The position numbers and the translations under genes were made by a program. 64,000 bases of DNA from Paulownia fortunei (taxonomy: Eukaryota > Streptophyta > Magnoliopsida > Lamiales > Paulowniaceae). Location: the NCBI GenBank assembly GCA_019321725.1, contig CM033108.1:15022060-15086059 (forward strand), in the 5' to 3' direction. The notes beneath the pieces are model-generated. The model was not told the origin of the DNA. It worked only from the letters and a program-made list of their open reading frames with translations, and made no database searches. Below are positions 11,389 through 21,899 of the stretch, piece by piece (the first letter of the stretch is position 1; every line of letters begins with the position of its first letter).

Positions 11389-11742
11389 TGATGTGGATCC
11401 TTAGAGATCTTTGAATCTTTGAGAATAGATTCCTCGTGGTTCTCCCTCATTAGGGAATAATCACAATAGGGGTTCATGGCTGCAATATAAATAAATAGTT
11501 AAGGTTCCCTAAGAAATAGAACGAGAAATAATATAGTGGGAAATAATTAATAAAAGACTGGAAGATGTAAAAGTCCAACGTAAATGACGTACCTTATCAA
11601 ATGGTTGGAGAGGGTATTTATATATATTTATGATGAGATTTGGGTCCTATGGGCGCTTGCTTATCATGGGCCCAGTGGACCTATTTGTACTCCATTAGGC
11701 TAAAATTTAATATTTATGGACACAGTCAAATTATGCCCATCA
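11389..11742 (-). repeat. 5' LTR of the non-autonomous element (354 bp)
   Basis: It pairs with 6919-7282. The terminal TG and CA are intact. A minus-strand TATA-like AAATATATATA/TATAAATA cluster lies near 11615-11630. Confidence 0.88.
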
Positions 11743-13328
11743 CATATCTAGATAAATAGGTGAATCTCCCATGTGTTCCATTATACTTGACTCTAAAATT
11801 TTTGGCCAAGGTTGGATGGAAATTAAAAATGGGATTTTTTAATTGTTCATCATCGAATCAAGCTACTAGGAATAGAAACATAGTTATTGAGCTATTGAGA
11901 TTTTGACTAATAATCTATGCCCTAAGCTCAATCGGGAAATTAGATGACGAAAGGATTGTACTTGCATGGTATTCATAATTGGAAAAAGTTCGAACTTTCA
12001 CCTAAGACTAGAAGTCATGACTCACTGTTAGATATTTTCCATGACTTGTAGGTTCTTGGAATTAAAAGATTAATTATAAGAGGATTAATTAATTAGATTA
12101 ATTAATCAGAACAATTAAATTGTTCAACTAAGTCATAAAGATTGATGAGCCAACGACTAACTTAGAGTGAACTAAGGGTTCACACACTAAGTTGGAAAGA
12201 GTACACTTCTAACTAGATTATATCCAGGAGTTGAATCAAATTAATTAATAGAGATTAAATAATTTAGGGTTCAAAATTGATTTAAGTAGGATATTAATTA
12301 ATTAAATAGGGTATAAATTAATTTAAGAAGTTAAATTAATTTATTAGATTAAATAATATGATTATTTAATTGAACCTAATATAGTTAGGAGTCTTACATA
12401 TGATCATGTTAATTAATTTATATGATCAATTAATTAATTTGGGTATATTAAATACTGAGATTGTTTAATATGTTCTCATATGATTAGAAAGCCCAAATTG
12501 AACTAATTAATTAAGTTGGGCTTATTTAATTAATGGGAATTAATTAACTGGACTTAACTAAATTAATTGAAGTCCAAGCCCAAGCTAATGGGCTTGTATG
12601 AGGCCTATTAAGAAGTTTAATAACAAATTAAACTCGTCTTAAAGTTTGATGGAAAGAAGGAATCAGATAAAGAAATTAGCAAGAAGAAACCCAGTGGGAC
12701 TAGGATTAGAAGACTCCAATATAAGGACTCCTCCTAAAGTGGTCGATTCTTGTAGAAAACAAGAGAGAGAAATCGGCAAGCTCTCTTGAAGAGAAAAGTT
12801 GTCATCTTCTTCCTTCTTCTTAGTTTCTTTCTTTCATCAAAAGGTTCCTCCTTTTGGTCATGGTTCAATTATTCTATTCACTAGTTGAATTAAGAATTGA
12901 ACTCCACATATTTTAGAGTAGAATAAGGCCTTTTGAATCTACTAGCATGGATTCAATTAGTGTAGAAATTTCCAACATGTGGATACGCTCAGAGAAGTAA
13001 CACTTAGGACTCTAAGCAAACTGCTTCCAATATGAGGGGTTTTGAATCAAGCTTCACAAATACAGTTCGTTGATGGATTCAAGATTCACAAAGGAGTTTG
13101 TGGAAAGAAAATGATTTGAATCATTTCTTGCATCTTTATCAGTCGGAGTACCAATCAAGGTAAATGTTTCTAAAACCTTCTTGGTATAAGTATCAGAAAA
13201 ATACACAACTGAGTAATTATGAAAGAGTTACAGGATTAGTTTATCACATGTGATGTACTGTATATTTTTTATTTTTGAAAAATTTAAAATTCGGTTGTGT
13301 ATACATTCCTTGGAATCGAGGGAACCTA
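11743..13328 (+). repeat. Copia 5' LTR, second part (1586 bp)
   Basis: This continues the LTR begun at 6358. The GGTTGGATGGAAATTAAAA segment and the following ATAGTTATTGAGC and TTTTGACTAATAATCTATGCC landmarks match 54390-54500 and 60480-60580 in the same order. It contains an AATTAATTAATT-rich block at about 12070-12560. It ends 4 bp before the primer site. Confidence 0.82.
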
Positions 13329-13332
13329 ATAG

Positions 13333-13346
13333 TGGTATCAGAGTTA
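13333..13346 (+). other. Copia primer binding site
   Basis: TGGTATCAGAGTTA is the initiator-tRNA-Met type primer site, four bases after the LTR end. The same arrangement is found at 55853 and, on the minus strand, at 29716-29729. Confidence 0.85.
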
Positions 13347-14498
13347 GGTTACTTTTGATTATGTTTATTTAATATATGTGATAAATCAAATATTTATATG
13401 TGCGATCGATTTTGAATCAATATAATCTTTGTTTGGGATTAATTTTATTAATCATTTTAATTGTTAAAATATTTTAAGAAATGAGATGAATTAAGAAATT
13501 AGATTTCTTGATTCAAGATTTTCAATATATGTGAAATCTTGAATTTTTTGAAACGTGACATGAAATAAAAAATAAAAAAAATAATTTCTTGATCAAAATA
13601 ATTTCTTGATAAGATCAAGAAATCAAGAATTCTTAAAGATTTTGTGAAAACCTTGAATTATTGGACAACATAAAAAAATCAGGGCTGTGGACAACTCGAC
13701 GTGTGATGTCAGGTGGGTTATCGGTTAACCGGCACTAGGTAGCCAATTAGGCAGTAGGCTGACTGAACTCCAAGCACTGGAGCGCTAGCACATGGCTCTA
13801 TGGCGCCTGTTAAACACCTAACGTGTGGGTGCCCAGCCACTCGACGGGTAGGCTGCCTAAGGCACCCGATAGGTCCTAGACGTGTAGGCACCAAAGCACA
13901 TGATGGGTGCCTCAGGCAGCCCATCGTGTGCATAGCCTACCACCTGATAGGTAGTAGCCTTGGGCTGCTATCTCTTCCCGTCTTGTTGAGTAATTATTAT
14001 GTGAAATTTTTTATTTTAAAATTAAACGTTAATTTTAATTCAATAAAAATTACTTTTTGTGAATTTTTTTTAAATCCCAGATTTGAAAGAAATAGCACAT
14101 TACGTAATCGATAAATTTACATGCTTTATATGATTATTTGTTAAGCATGTTGTTGGATGATCATGGAGCATAAGCCAATGTGATTGGTTTAATTTTATGC
14201 ACTTAATGGTTATTTTTAGGTTTTGATTAAAATAAGGCCTATGAGTCTCGCCTTTCTGTAGTTTTTGTTCTTGTTGTTTTTGTATCTTCCTCCTATGTAT
14301 CTCCCATTGGAATTGTTTCAAGATTTCATGTAGTTTTAGCAAATGTAATGAGAGTAGAATTAGGTGATGAGGTGTACCATTTTGCAATTTGGTGGACATT
14401 ACAAGAAAATAGAATGAAGACAGAGGAGAAGTGAGCAATGAAGGCCTATAAATGGATAGGTCTATTTTACATTTTAATTATCACCATAGATTGACCTT
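13347..14498 (+). other. Copia 5' leader with GC-rich island at 13680-13975
   Basis: AT-rich leader flanks a GC-rich block of about 300 bp rich in short inverted motifs (GGCTGCC, GGGTGCC, CGATAGG and similar). Leader sequence at 14130-14400 (CCAATGTGATTGGTTT, TTTTTAGGTTTTGATT, TAGGTGATGAGGT) matches the minus-strand copia leader at about 29050-29200. Frames here (13718-13933 minus, 13800-14114 plus, 14100-14438 minus) carry no motifs and are not genes. The leader is cut at the Athila inverted repeat. Confidence 0.65.
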
Positions 14499-16471
14499 TA
14501 GTTGATATCATGACTTGTGTGTTTAATGTGTATTTTTCTAGTATTTTATTTTAAAAACAAATCAAGCATATTTTTTTTATGGGTCCATTGAAAGCATGAA
14601 AAATGGTGGCTGAGTAAAGGGTAATTGTAACACTCTTGAGATGCATTCCTATTTTTTGCATAACATGGTAAGTTTGTGAAGTTTTTAACAAATGTTTGTG
14701 AATTACCAATTATTTTTATTTTTTTTAAGTCGTTGAGGTTCTTCCAACTTCAATGATTAAAATTAAGGTTGAATAATATGGTTTGATTGATGATGGGTGT
14801 TGTTTCGGACTTTGATGTTATTATTTGGTTAATATATTTTGCGATAATTATACTCAAATTTTATTTTGCACAAATAGTTATGTTATTTAGTGTGAAGACA
14901 ATCATGTCAAAATAGATAGTTCTTATGTCCTTGCTCTAATCATCACTTGGATCTTCAATATGTAGGGGTTGAGCATTAGAACTTTTACTTTTGGTTTGTC
15001 GAGGCGAATGACTGATAGTGCACCACTAAAAAAATGATTAAGGCATTAGGCTTTCTAGCACCATTGCCAAATCAGCTTGTTCCCTATATGATGTTTCAAG
15101 AAAACATCCCTCTATTAACAACTTTGAAACTTTCAATAAATAATTTTTTTTGTAACCATATCTTTTTACCTAGCCTAAATACGCTATTATCCAACCCTTG
15201 TTCCAAAACAATTGGAGTTTAAGAGACATTCAATTGACAGCGTGAACTTACAAAAGAAATTCAGGTTGGAATAAAAGATAAGTGTGGGAGAGTTTCTTTT
15301 AAAAAGAAAAAAAAATAAAAAAATAGAAAAAAAATTGCAAAGTGCTATGCGTTGCAACTAAAAATGAGATATTGCAAGATGCATAAGAAGGGTCCAATTC
15401 AATAACAATAGATCCCAGTGTTGAAATTTGTGGAGTTTGAGAATTTTTCATCAATAAACTCTATGTCTCTAATTCCATGAAATTTTTAGAACCTTTGTTG
15501 CATCTCATCATTTTATTTTTTAGCTACATTAATACCCTTTGGACCCATTACAACCTTTATTGAACACCTTTTGATTTCGTGTGGTGCCTTCAGTATAGTA
15601 GAGATTTGCACCAAAAGAAGATCCTATGATGTTTAACTTTTCTGTTAGAGATTGAGTAATGATTTTTGTAAGGTTTTATGAGAATTTACTTATTTGAAGC
15701 ATGCATAGTTTCTTCACTATTAATATTAACTATCCACAAACACACTTGAGTATGCTTATTGTAGAAATATAGACTTTTGAATGACTAAGAGTTAAACTCA
15801 ATACTTGTTTGATTTTATTTTCACATTAGTTTGTTGCTTCATGAGAATAAAAGTTGGAAAATAGTTATTTTAGGTGTTTGTGGGTATCACAGTTGGAAAC
15901 CTTCATGAGACTATAATTCGTCCTATATGCGCCACCTAGGGGTTTAAAGGCTTGTTGCACATGCTAAATACAATTGTGATTTCCTACGAAAGTGGATTAG
16001 TTTATATTTATTTTAGGCTTGTTCGTTGACAAACAAAGGTTGAGTGTGAGGGAATTTGATAAGTGCATATTTTGACATATTTTTGTATCAAATCCTTTAT
16101 ACTTTTTTTATTTAATTCTTGTTAATATTATTGTTTTATTAATGTTTTGTGTTAGGGAATAAATGGAAGTATGTTTCCAAACTTGTGCAATGTTTGTTAT
16201 TTGAGTATAAATTCATGATCAAAAGCCCTATGGACCTAAACCGTATTTCATTTGAAATCCAAGAGATAGAGGTACAACTTTTCTGTTGGAAGCTCGGCCC
16301 AATGTAGTCTTGATTATAACAGAAAATTTATCCAAGTAGTTGTACAAAATGGATCACCAAAATTCGGATCAGAGTTCAACTCAGTATTGACTAATTTTAC
16401 CAATTGGGTTATATCTCTTGAACCTATATTTATTTTGGGCTAAAATTCAGATATGTTATACGTAAGAGGTA
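14499..16471 (+). repeat. Left arm of a ~1.95-kb inverted repeat (Athila 3' end)
   Basis: Read on the plus strand this arm matches the reverse complement of 17337-19278. Outer ends pair as TAGTTGATATCATGACTT / AAGTCATGATATCAACTA; inner ends pair near ATATGTTA and AAGAGGTA. The arm contains an Athila 3' untranslated region, a polypurine tract (AGTGTGAGGGAATT, to 16056) and an LTR start (TGATAAGTGCATATTTTGAC, from 16057). Confidence 0.88.
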
Positions 16472-17100
16472 AATAAACAAGTTTGTTGAAGACAAGATGG
16501 TGTAAAAAGATAGGTTGCAAGTTGTTGCTGCTGTTAAAGTATAGCTCTTGGACATGACTCGGTAATTTGACCATATCTCCTTCTTCTAACAGCCAAATTT
16601 GACAAAAGATATATGAAAATATATCAGCACCAAAAGATCTACAATTTGGATTCTTTACACATCTTCAAAATTTGGTTGTATCTAACCAAACAATGCAATT
16701 AAATTCAATGGGTGAGAACTTGGTATAACAACTTACCAACTCTTGGCAACTAGCATACCACTTGATTAACCCCTCCATTATTTGTTTGACCTCTATCTTA
16801 CTCCAAGTACTATAAATAGGTCATGTATTAAGCTTGTAAGAGAGGGGGAGTAGAGGGTTTCTTTAGACTAAGTTATCTAGCTTGTATGTTTTCTAGTATT
16901 GTATGTTTTCTAGTAGTAATAGAAATGCATTCTCTAGTTTTTGTTATATTTTTAGTCTTTGCTACTTTTATTATGTCTTTCTAAAATTTTTTTTGTTGAG
17001 GAAAAATGATGAATCTCTTGATAGAGGAAGATGAATAGTTATAAGTGTAGAAAATATTTAAGTATATTGTATTATTATTTTTATTTTTGATCTAAACTCT
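14499..17100 (+). mobile_element. 3' end of a plus-strand Athila-like element (3' UTR and LTR)
   Basis: This is non-coding 3' untranslated sequence, then a polypurine tract at 16043-16056, then an LTR from TGATAAGTG at 16057. The LTR contains a TATA box (CTATAAATAGG) near 16811. Its right end cannot be fixed; about 17100 is a guess. The element is cut on the left at 14499, where the copia leader stops. Confidence 0.7.
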
Positions 17101-17336
17101 ACTTGTTTTGTGGTAATTCTTGATTTATGTATCTCCAATGACACAAAAAATACTTGGGTTCATTTAGCTTATTGTATAGTTTTACCCCACCGACTGCTAA
17201 TATGAAACCTTGATTTGTTGTTGATGAAGGTGTGCAAAAATGTCTGATCCCATAAATAAGTATTAGCGTTAAGAGATAATTTACAATAGTAAGACAATAT
17301 CATGATTACCTTATTGCATGAGTTAATTGATAATAC
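16472..17336. other. Spacer between the inverted arms
   Basis: The left part is the remaining plus-strand Athila LTR (TATA box near 16811, then a T-rich transcribed-end type sequence). The right part, to 17336, is not paired and unassigned. The 72-codon minus-strand frame at 17169-17387 has no motif. Confidence 0.5.
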
Positions 17337-19278
17337 CTCTTCTGTGTAACATATCCAAATTTCAACCCAAAATAAATTTAGGTTCAAGAGATATAACCCA
17401 ATTGGTAAAATAAGTCAATACTGAGTTGAACTCTGATCCGAATTTTGGTGATCTATTTTGTACGACTACTTGGATGAATTTTTTACTATAATCAAGACTG
17501 AATAGGTCTGAGTTTCAAAGTTGTACCTCTATCTCTTGGTTTTCAAATAAAATAAGATTTAGGTCCATAGGGCTTTTGATCATAAAGTTATACTCAAATT
17601 ACAAACACTGCACAAGTTTGGAAATATGCTTCCATTTATTCCCTAACATAAAACATTAATAAAACAAGAATATTAACAAAAATAATGCAAGAAAAGTATA
17701 AAAGATTTGATACAAAAATATGTCAAAATATACACTTATCAAATTTTCCCACACTTAACCCTTGCTTGTTCACGAACAAGCCTTAAACAAATATAAACTA
17801 ATCCACTTTCGTAGGAAATCACGATTGCATTTAGCATATTCAACAAGCCTTTAAACCACTAGGTGGTGTATAGAGGACGAGTTATAGTCTCGTGAAGGTT
17901 TCCAGCAGTGATACCCACAAACACCAATAATAACTGTCTTCCAACTTTTATTCTCATGAAGCAACAAAGTAATATGAAAATAAAATCAAACAAGTGTTGA
18001 GTTTAACTCTTAATCATTCAAAAATTAATAAATTTCTACAATAAGCATACTCAAGTGTGTGTGGATAGTTAATGTTAATAGTGACGAAACTATGCATGCT
18101 TCAAATAAGTAATTTCTCATAAAACCTTACAAAAATCATCATCCAATCTCTAACAGAAAAGTTAAACATCATAGACTCTTCTTTTGGTGCAAATCTCTAC
18201 TGCATTGAAGGCACCACATGAAATCAAAAGGTCTTCAATAAAGGTTATAATAGGTCTAAAGGGTAGTGATGTAACTAAGAAATAAAATGATAAGATGCAA
18301 CAAAGGTTCTAAAAATTTTATGGAATTAGAGGCACATAATTTATCGATGAATAATTCTCAAACTCCACAAATTTCAACACTGAGGTCTATTGTTATTGAA
18401 TTGGAGCCTTCTTATTCATCTTGCAACATCTCATTTTTAGTTGCAACGCATAGCACTATGTAATTTTTTTTCTATTTTTTTAAAAGAAACTCCCCCAAAC
18501 TTATCTTCTACTCCAACCTGAATTTCTTTTATAAGTTCATGCAATCAATTGAATGTCTCTTAAACTCCAATCATTTTTAGAATAAGGGTTGGATAATAGT
18601 GTATTTAGGCTAGGTAAAAAAATATGATTACAAAAAAAAAATATTTATTTATTGAAAGGCTCAAAGTGGTTTATTAGAGAGATGTTTTCTTGAAACATCA
18701 TATGGATAACAAGCTAATTTGGCAATGGTGCTAGAAAGCCTAATGTCTTAATGATTTTTCCAGTGGTGCACTATTAGTCGTTCGCCTCGATAGACCAAAA
18801 GTAAAAGTTTTAATGCTCAACCCCAACATGTTGAAGATCCAAGTGATGATTAGAGTAAGGGCATAAGAACTATCTATTTTGACATGATTGTCTTCATACT
18901 CAATAACATAACTATTTGTATAAAACAAAATTTGAGTATAATTATTGCAAAATATATTAACCAAATAACAACATCAAAATCCAAAACAACACCCATTATC
19001 AATCAAACCATATTATTCATGCTTAATTTTAATCATTGAAGTTGGAAGAACCTCTACAACTCAAAAAATTAAAAATAATTGGTAATCCACAAATATTTGT
19101 TAAAAACTTTACAAATTTGCCATGTTATGCAAAAAATAGGGATGCGTCTCAAGAGTGTTATAATTACCCTTTATTCAGCCACCATTTTTCATGCTTTCAA
19201 CAAACTCATCAAAAAAACATGCTTGATTTTTTTTAAAAATAAAATACTAAAAAAACACACAAGTCATGATATCAACTA
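17337..19278 (-). repeat. Right arm of the ~1.95-kb inverted repeat (Athila 3' end)
   Basis: This is the reverse-complement partner of 14499-16471. In minus orientation it carries the polypurine tract (AGTGTGGGAAAATT, at 17742-17755) and an LTR start (TGATAAGTGTATATTTTGAC) at 17741 running left to about 17337. Small indels and substitutions separate the arms, so the duplication is not recent. Confidence 0.88.
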
Positions 19279-19370
19279 TCCGTTCCCTAACCTAATCGAG
19301 ATATTATCCTCAATGTCAAAAATATATAGGAAAGTAGAGTTTGAAAGATATCACCTGAAGTGTGGCTAAT

Positions 19371-19392
19371 AAGTCTGAAACAAAAAAAAACA
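19371..19392 (-). other. Splice-acceptor-like pyrimidine tract beside the LOG fragment
   Basis: On the minus strand a run of about nine T is followed by GTTTCAG and then ACTTATTAG. This looks like the end of a plant intron. It lies about 60 bp downstream of the LOG-like C-terminus, so it could mark an intron carried along with the captured fragment. By itself it is weak evidence. Confidence 0.3.
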
Positions 19393-19439
19393 TATACTAT
19401 TAGATAAAACTATTAACAATAAGTATCACAAATTGAGAG

Positions 19440-19840
19440 TCAAATTCAATTTACATTTTTGACCATTGTTCCTGTTGGACCAATCCACATTGGCCAAAGC
19501 TGGATTAGTTTCTGGCACATATGCTAGAAGTTGATCAATCAGCTGGTCAGGTGTTGGAGTAGAAATGAGGATTCTTCAAACAAACGGTGAAATAAAACTT
19601 TTTTTTCATAGCATGATCTACAAAAGATAGCAAACTATCATAAAAATCATTAACATTCAGAATACCTATAAGTTTTTGGTGAATGTTGAGTTGTGCCCAA
19701 GAGACAACTTGGAATAATTGCTCCAGTATACCAAAACTGCTAGGTAGAATGATGAATGCATCTGCATTATTTAATATGTTAGGCATTCTATCCTGAATAT
19801 GTGATACTTTTAGCTCATCTCCAATGGTCATACATGTGAA
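19440..19840 (-). pseudogene. Fragment of a LOG-type cytokinin riboside 5'-monophosphate phosphoribohydrolase
   Basis: The minus-strand frame at 19547-19831 reads NADAFIILPSSFGILEQLFQ, then VVSWAQLNIHQKLIGILNV and DFYDSLLSFVDHAM. This matches the middle and C-terminal part of plant LOG proteins ([39 protein letters not shown].SLL). After a frameshift near 19550 the match continues as ISTPTPDQLIDQLLAYVPE and PALANVDW (19450-19549). The active-site PGGYGTLEE motif is changed to PSSFGILEQ, so an active enzyme is impossible. LOG releases free cytokinin from nucleotide precursors. The N-terminal half is absent. The fragment lies between Athila integrase and 3' LTR. Confidence 0.8.
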
Positions 19841-20520
19841 TGTATATGTAGTTGTGATTGTGGCTCACATCTTCCTCTGGTTTTATGTCCAGTAACAGCT
19901 TAAACGTCCTCTATGGGTCGATGATATGTTTCTCATCCAGTTTTCTTATAAATTGGCAAATAGGGTTTTTTAATGTCAGATTCCCAATACTATAAAACTC
20001 ATATTCATTTAGAAAACGATCTCATAAATCAAGAATTTCATGTTGTACCAATCCACTAGAATGCATCTCAAGAGTCAATATAATGTGATCTAAAGACTCT
20101 TTACTCAGTCCATCCATAATGAATTTAAGTTTATCTTCTTAATTTTTAGAGACCATTCCTAAAGAATGATACTTTTTGTTGCAAGTCCATCTAGCACAGT
20201 TGTGACAAACTTTCATTTTTTTCACCCTTTGTTTTTTTGAATATATACTTTTACCAAAACCAGACATGTATTTAAGAAGCAAATCTGGAAACTAATGTGA
20301 AAACTCACCTGCTCTTACCTTTGCTTCAATTATCCATCGTATGTCCTCTGGGATGCCCTTGTACATAAGCATCCTCAATCTTTCAATCCTGATTTTATAA
20401 ATTTTCAAAATTACATTTTTCGGAAGAAAAGGAAATCGCTTCTTGAGAGTTAGAAAAATATCACCCATTTTGAAAATAACAAGAAAAGAGAATGAGAAAA
20501 GTAAAGAAAATTTGTACAAA
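19841..20520 (-). pseudogene. Unidentified coding fragments between Athila integrase and the LOG fragment
   Basis: Minus-strand frames with few stops read MGDIFLTLKKRFPFLPKNVI, KIRIERLRMLMYKGIPEDIR (20292-20519), then KVCHNCARWTCNKKYHSLGM and KLKFIMDGLSKESLDHIILT, with NPICQFIRKLDEKHIIDP further left. Composition is protein-like (charged, hydrophilic, with a Cys cluster), unlike the AT-rich non-coding DNA nearby. I do not recognise the family. It could be a second captured host fragment or the remnant of the env-like ORF that some Athila elements carry here. Confidence 0.45.
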
Positions 20521-20559
20521 GATTTCAGTTGTTTGGGAAACTAACAAGTCCTACTTTTA

Positions 20560-21810
20560 TAGCTATGGAGTACTGTTATCCACCACATAACCGGGAAAAG
20601 AAAAGAAAAAAAAATAAAAGAGAGAAAAAAAAACTTTCAAAACAAATAATGTAAGAGAAAATGAGTATATATAACACCAATCATAACAAGGGTTAGAAAG
20701 AAAAAGAATTTCCTCTTGTGAAAATTGATTTTCTAGAAATGGTTTAACTCTTTGTCCATTTACTTTGAATATGTTATCATTTTTATGATTCTCAATGTTA
20801 ATTTCCCTATAAGGATATTTTTTTTTACAACAAAAGAACCACTCCACCTTGATCTTAATTTTCCAAGAAATAAATACAATTGAGAATTATAAAGCAAAAC
20901 CTTTTGACAAACCTCAAATATTTTTCTTGAAATTTTATTCTCATGAAAATCTTTGATTCTTGCTTTATAAATTTTAGAATTTTCATATGCATATTTCTCA
21001 GTCTTGAAGTTCATTGATTTGCAATTTGTACAATTTTGAAGCTTCATCAAGGTTGAAGTTAAATATTTTGATTGCCCAATAAGCTTTATGTTCAAGTTCA
21101 ACAGGTAATGACAAGGTTTTCCATAAACTATCCTATAAGGAGACATGCCTAATGATGTTTTGAAAGCAGTTCTATATGCCCAAAGTGTTTCGGTAAGTCT
21201 AAGAGGCCAATCTTTATGATTTGGTTAACTGTTTTCTTCAAAATTTATTTTATCTCCGTATTTGCAAGTTCAACTTGTCCATTTGTCTAAGGGTGATAAG
21301 GGGTTGCAACTTTATGTATGATTCCATATTTCCTCATTAAAGTTCCAAAATCTTTGTTCCAAAAATATTTTCCCCCACCCCATCACTGATTATAGATCTA
21401 GGAATTCCAAATCGACTTAAAATATTTTCTTTTAAAAAATTTATCACTATTTTATGATCATTGCTTCGACTAGAAATTGCCTCGATCTATTTTGAAACAT
21501 AATCTATGGCAACCAATATGTAAAGAAAACCTAATGATAATGGAAATGGCCCTATAAAATCAACACCCCAACAGTTAAAGATTTCAATCACTAGGATAGG
21601 GTGTAGGGGCATCATATTTCTCTTTGAAAGAGACCCTAACTTTTGACAATTTTCATAATTTTTGCAGAAAGTGTAAGTGTCTTTGAAAAGAGTTGGCCAA
21701 TAAAATCCATATTGCAAGATTTTTGCAGTAGTTTTCTTTATAGAAAAATGACCACCACATGTTTCTGAATGACAAAATTTGACAATATTACCTATCTCAT
21801 TGTCAGGCAC
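20560..21810 (-). pseudogene. Athila integrase, frameshifted
   Basis: The minus strand encodes, from 21810 leftward, the zinc-binding domain (FCHSETCGGHFSIKKTTAKI, GFYWPTLFKDTYTFCKNYEN with one Cys of the usual CxxC changed to Tyr). The catalytic core follows (FNCWGVDFIGPFPLSLGFLY, then VAIDYVSK), then SPYRIVYGKPCHY at about 21100-21150. The C-terminal segment is VKKKYPYREINIENHKNDNIFKVNGQRVKP in other frames at about 20740-20840. At least three frameshifts and several stops inactivate it. Integrase would insert element DNA into the genome. Confidence 0.85.
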
Positions 21811-21899
21811 ACATCTTTGAAAGATTTGATCTGGACAATATTTGAATAGGTGTGGATCATCCCAATAAAAGTTTTTAACTTCAGTTAAAAACTTCTTTT

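Larger units (their letters stand above)
6919..11742 (-). mobile_element. Non-autonomous Tat-like LTR element (LARD-like), 4.8 kb, nested in a copia LTR
   Basis: Two similar direct repeats, 6919-7282 and 11389-11742, both TGATGTGG...CCCATCA, enclose 4.1 kb without recognisable gag or pol. An intact Tat-type primer site lies just inside the right copy and a polypurine tract just inside the left copy, so the element reads on the minus strand. A short ORF start (MLTRSKAKE) directly after the primer site resembles the start of Tat gag and soon hits a stop. The interior holds three minisatellite-like arrays. The flanking 5-bp sequences (TCTAT, CATAT) are only a weak target-duplication match. Confidence 0.85.
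6358..14498 (+). mobile_element. Long-LTR Ty1/copia element, 5' LTR plus leader, interrupted
   Basis: A plus-strand copia 5' LTR is followed by its primer site (13333) and about 1.1 kb of leader, then cut at about 14498 by an Athila 3' end. The LTR is split at 6918/11743 by a minus-strand element. Joined across that insertion it is about 2147 bp, against 2146 bp for the 5' LTR at 53703-55848, with the same landmarks in order. The leader after the primer site matches the leader of the minus-strand copia at 24.6-32 kb. No coding part remains. Confidence 0.85.

Noticed and set aside
13800..14114. 104-codon plus-strand ORF with many Cys, His and Arg residues
   Set aside because: It is open because of the GC-rich leader island; its C-terminal half is AT-rich leader. 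No zinc-finger spacing holds and the other copies of the family do not encode it.
14100..14438. 112-codon minus-strand ORF
   Set aside because: It lies antisense in the copia leader, whose plus-strand sequence matches the leader at 29 kb. It has no domain.
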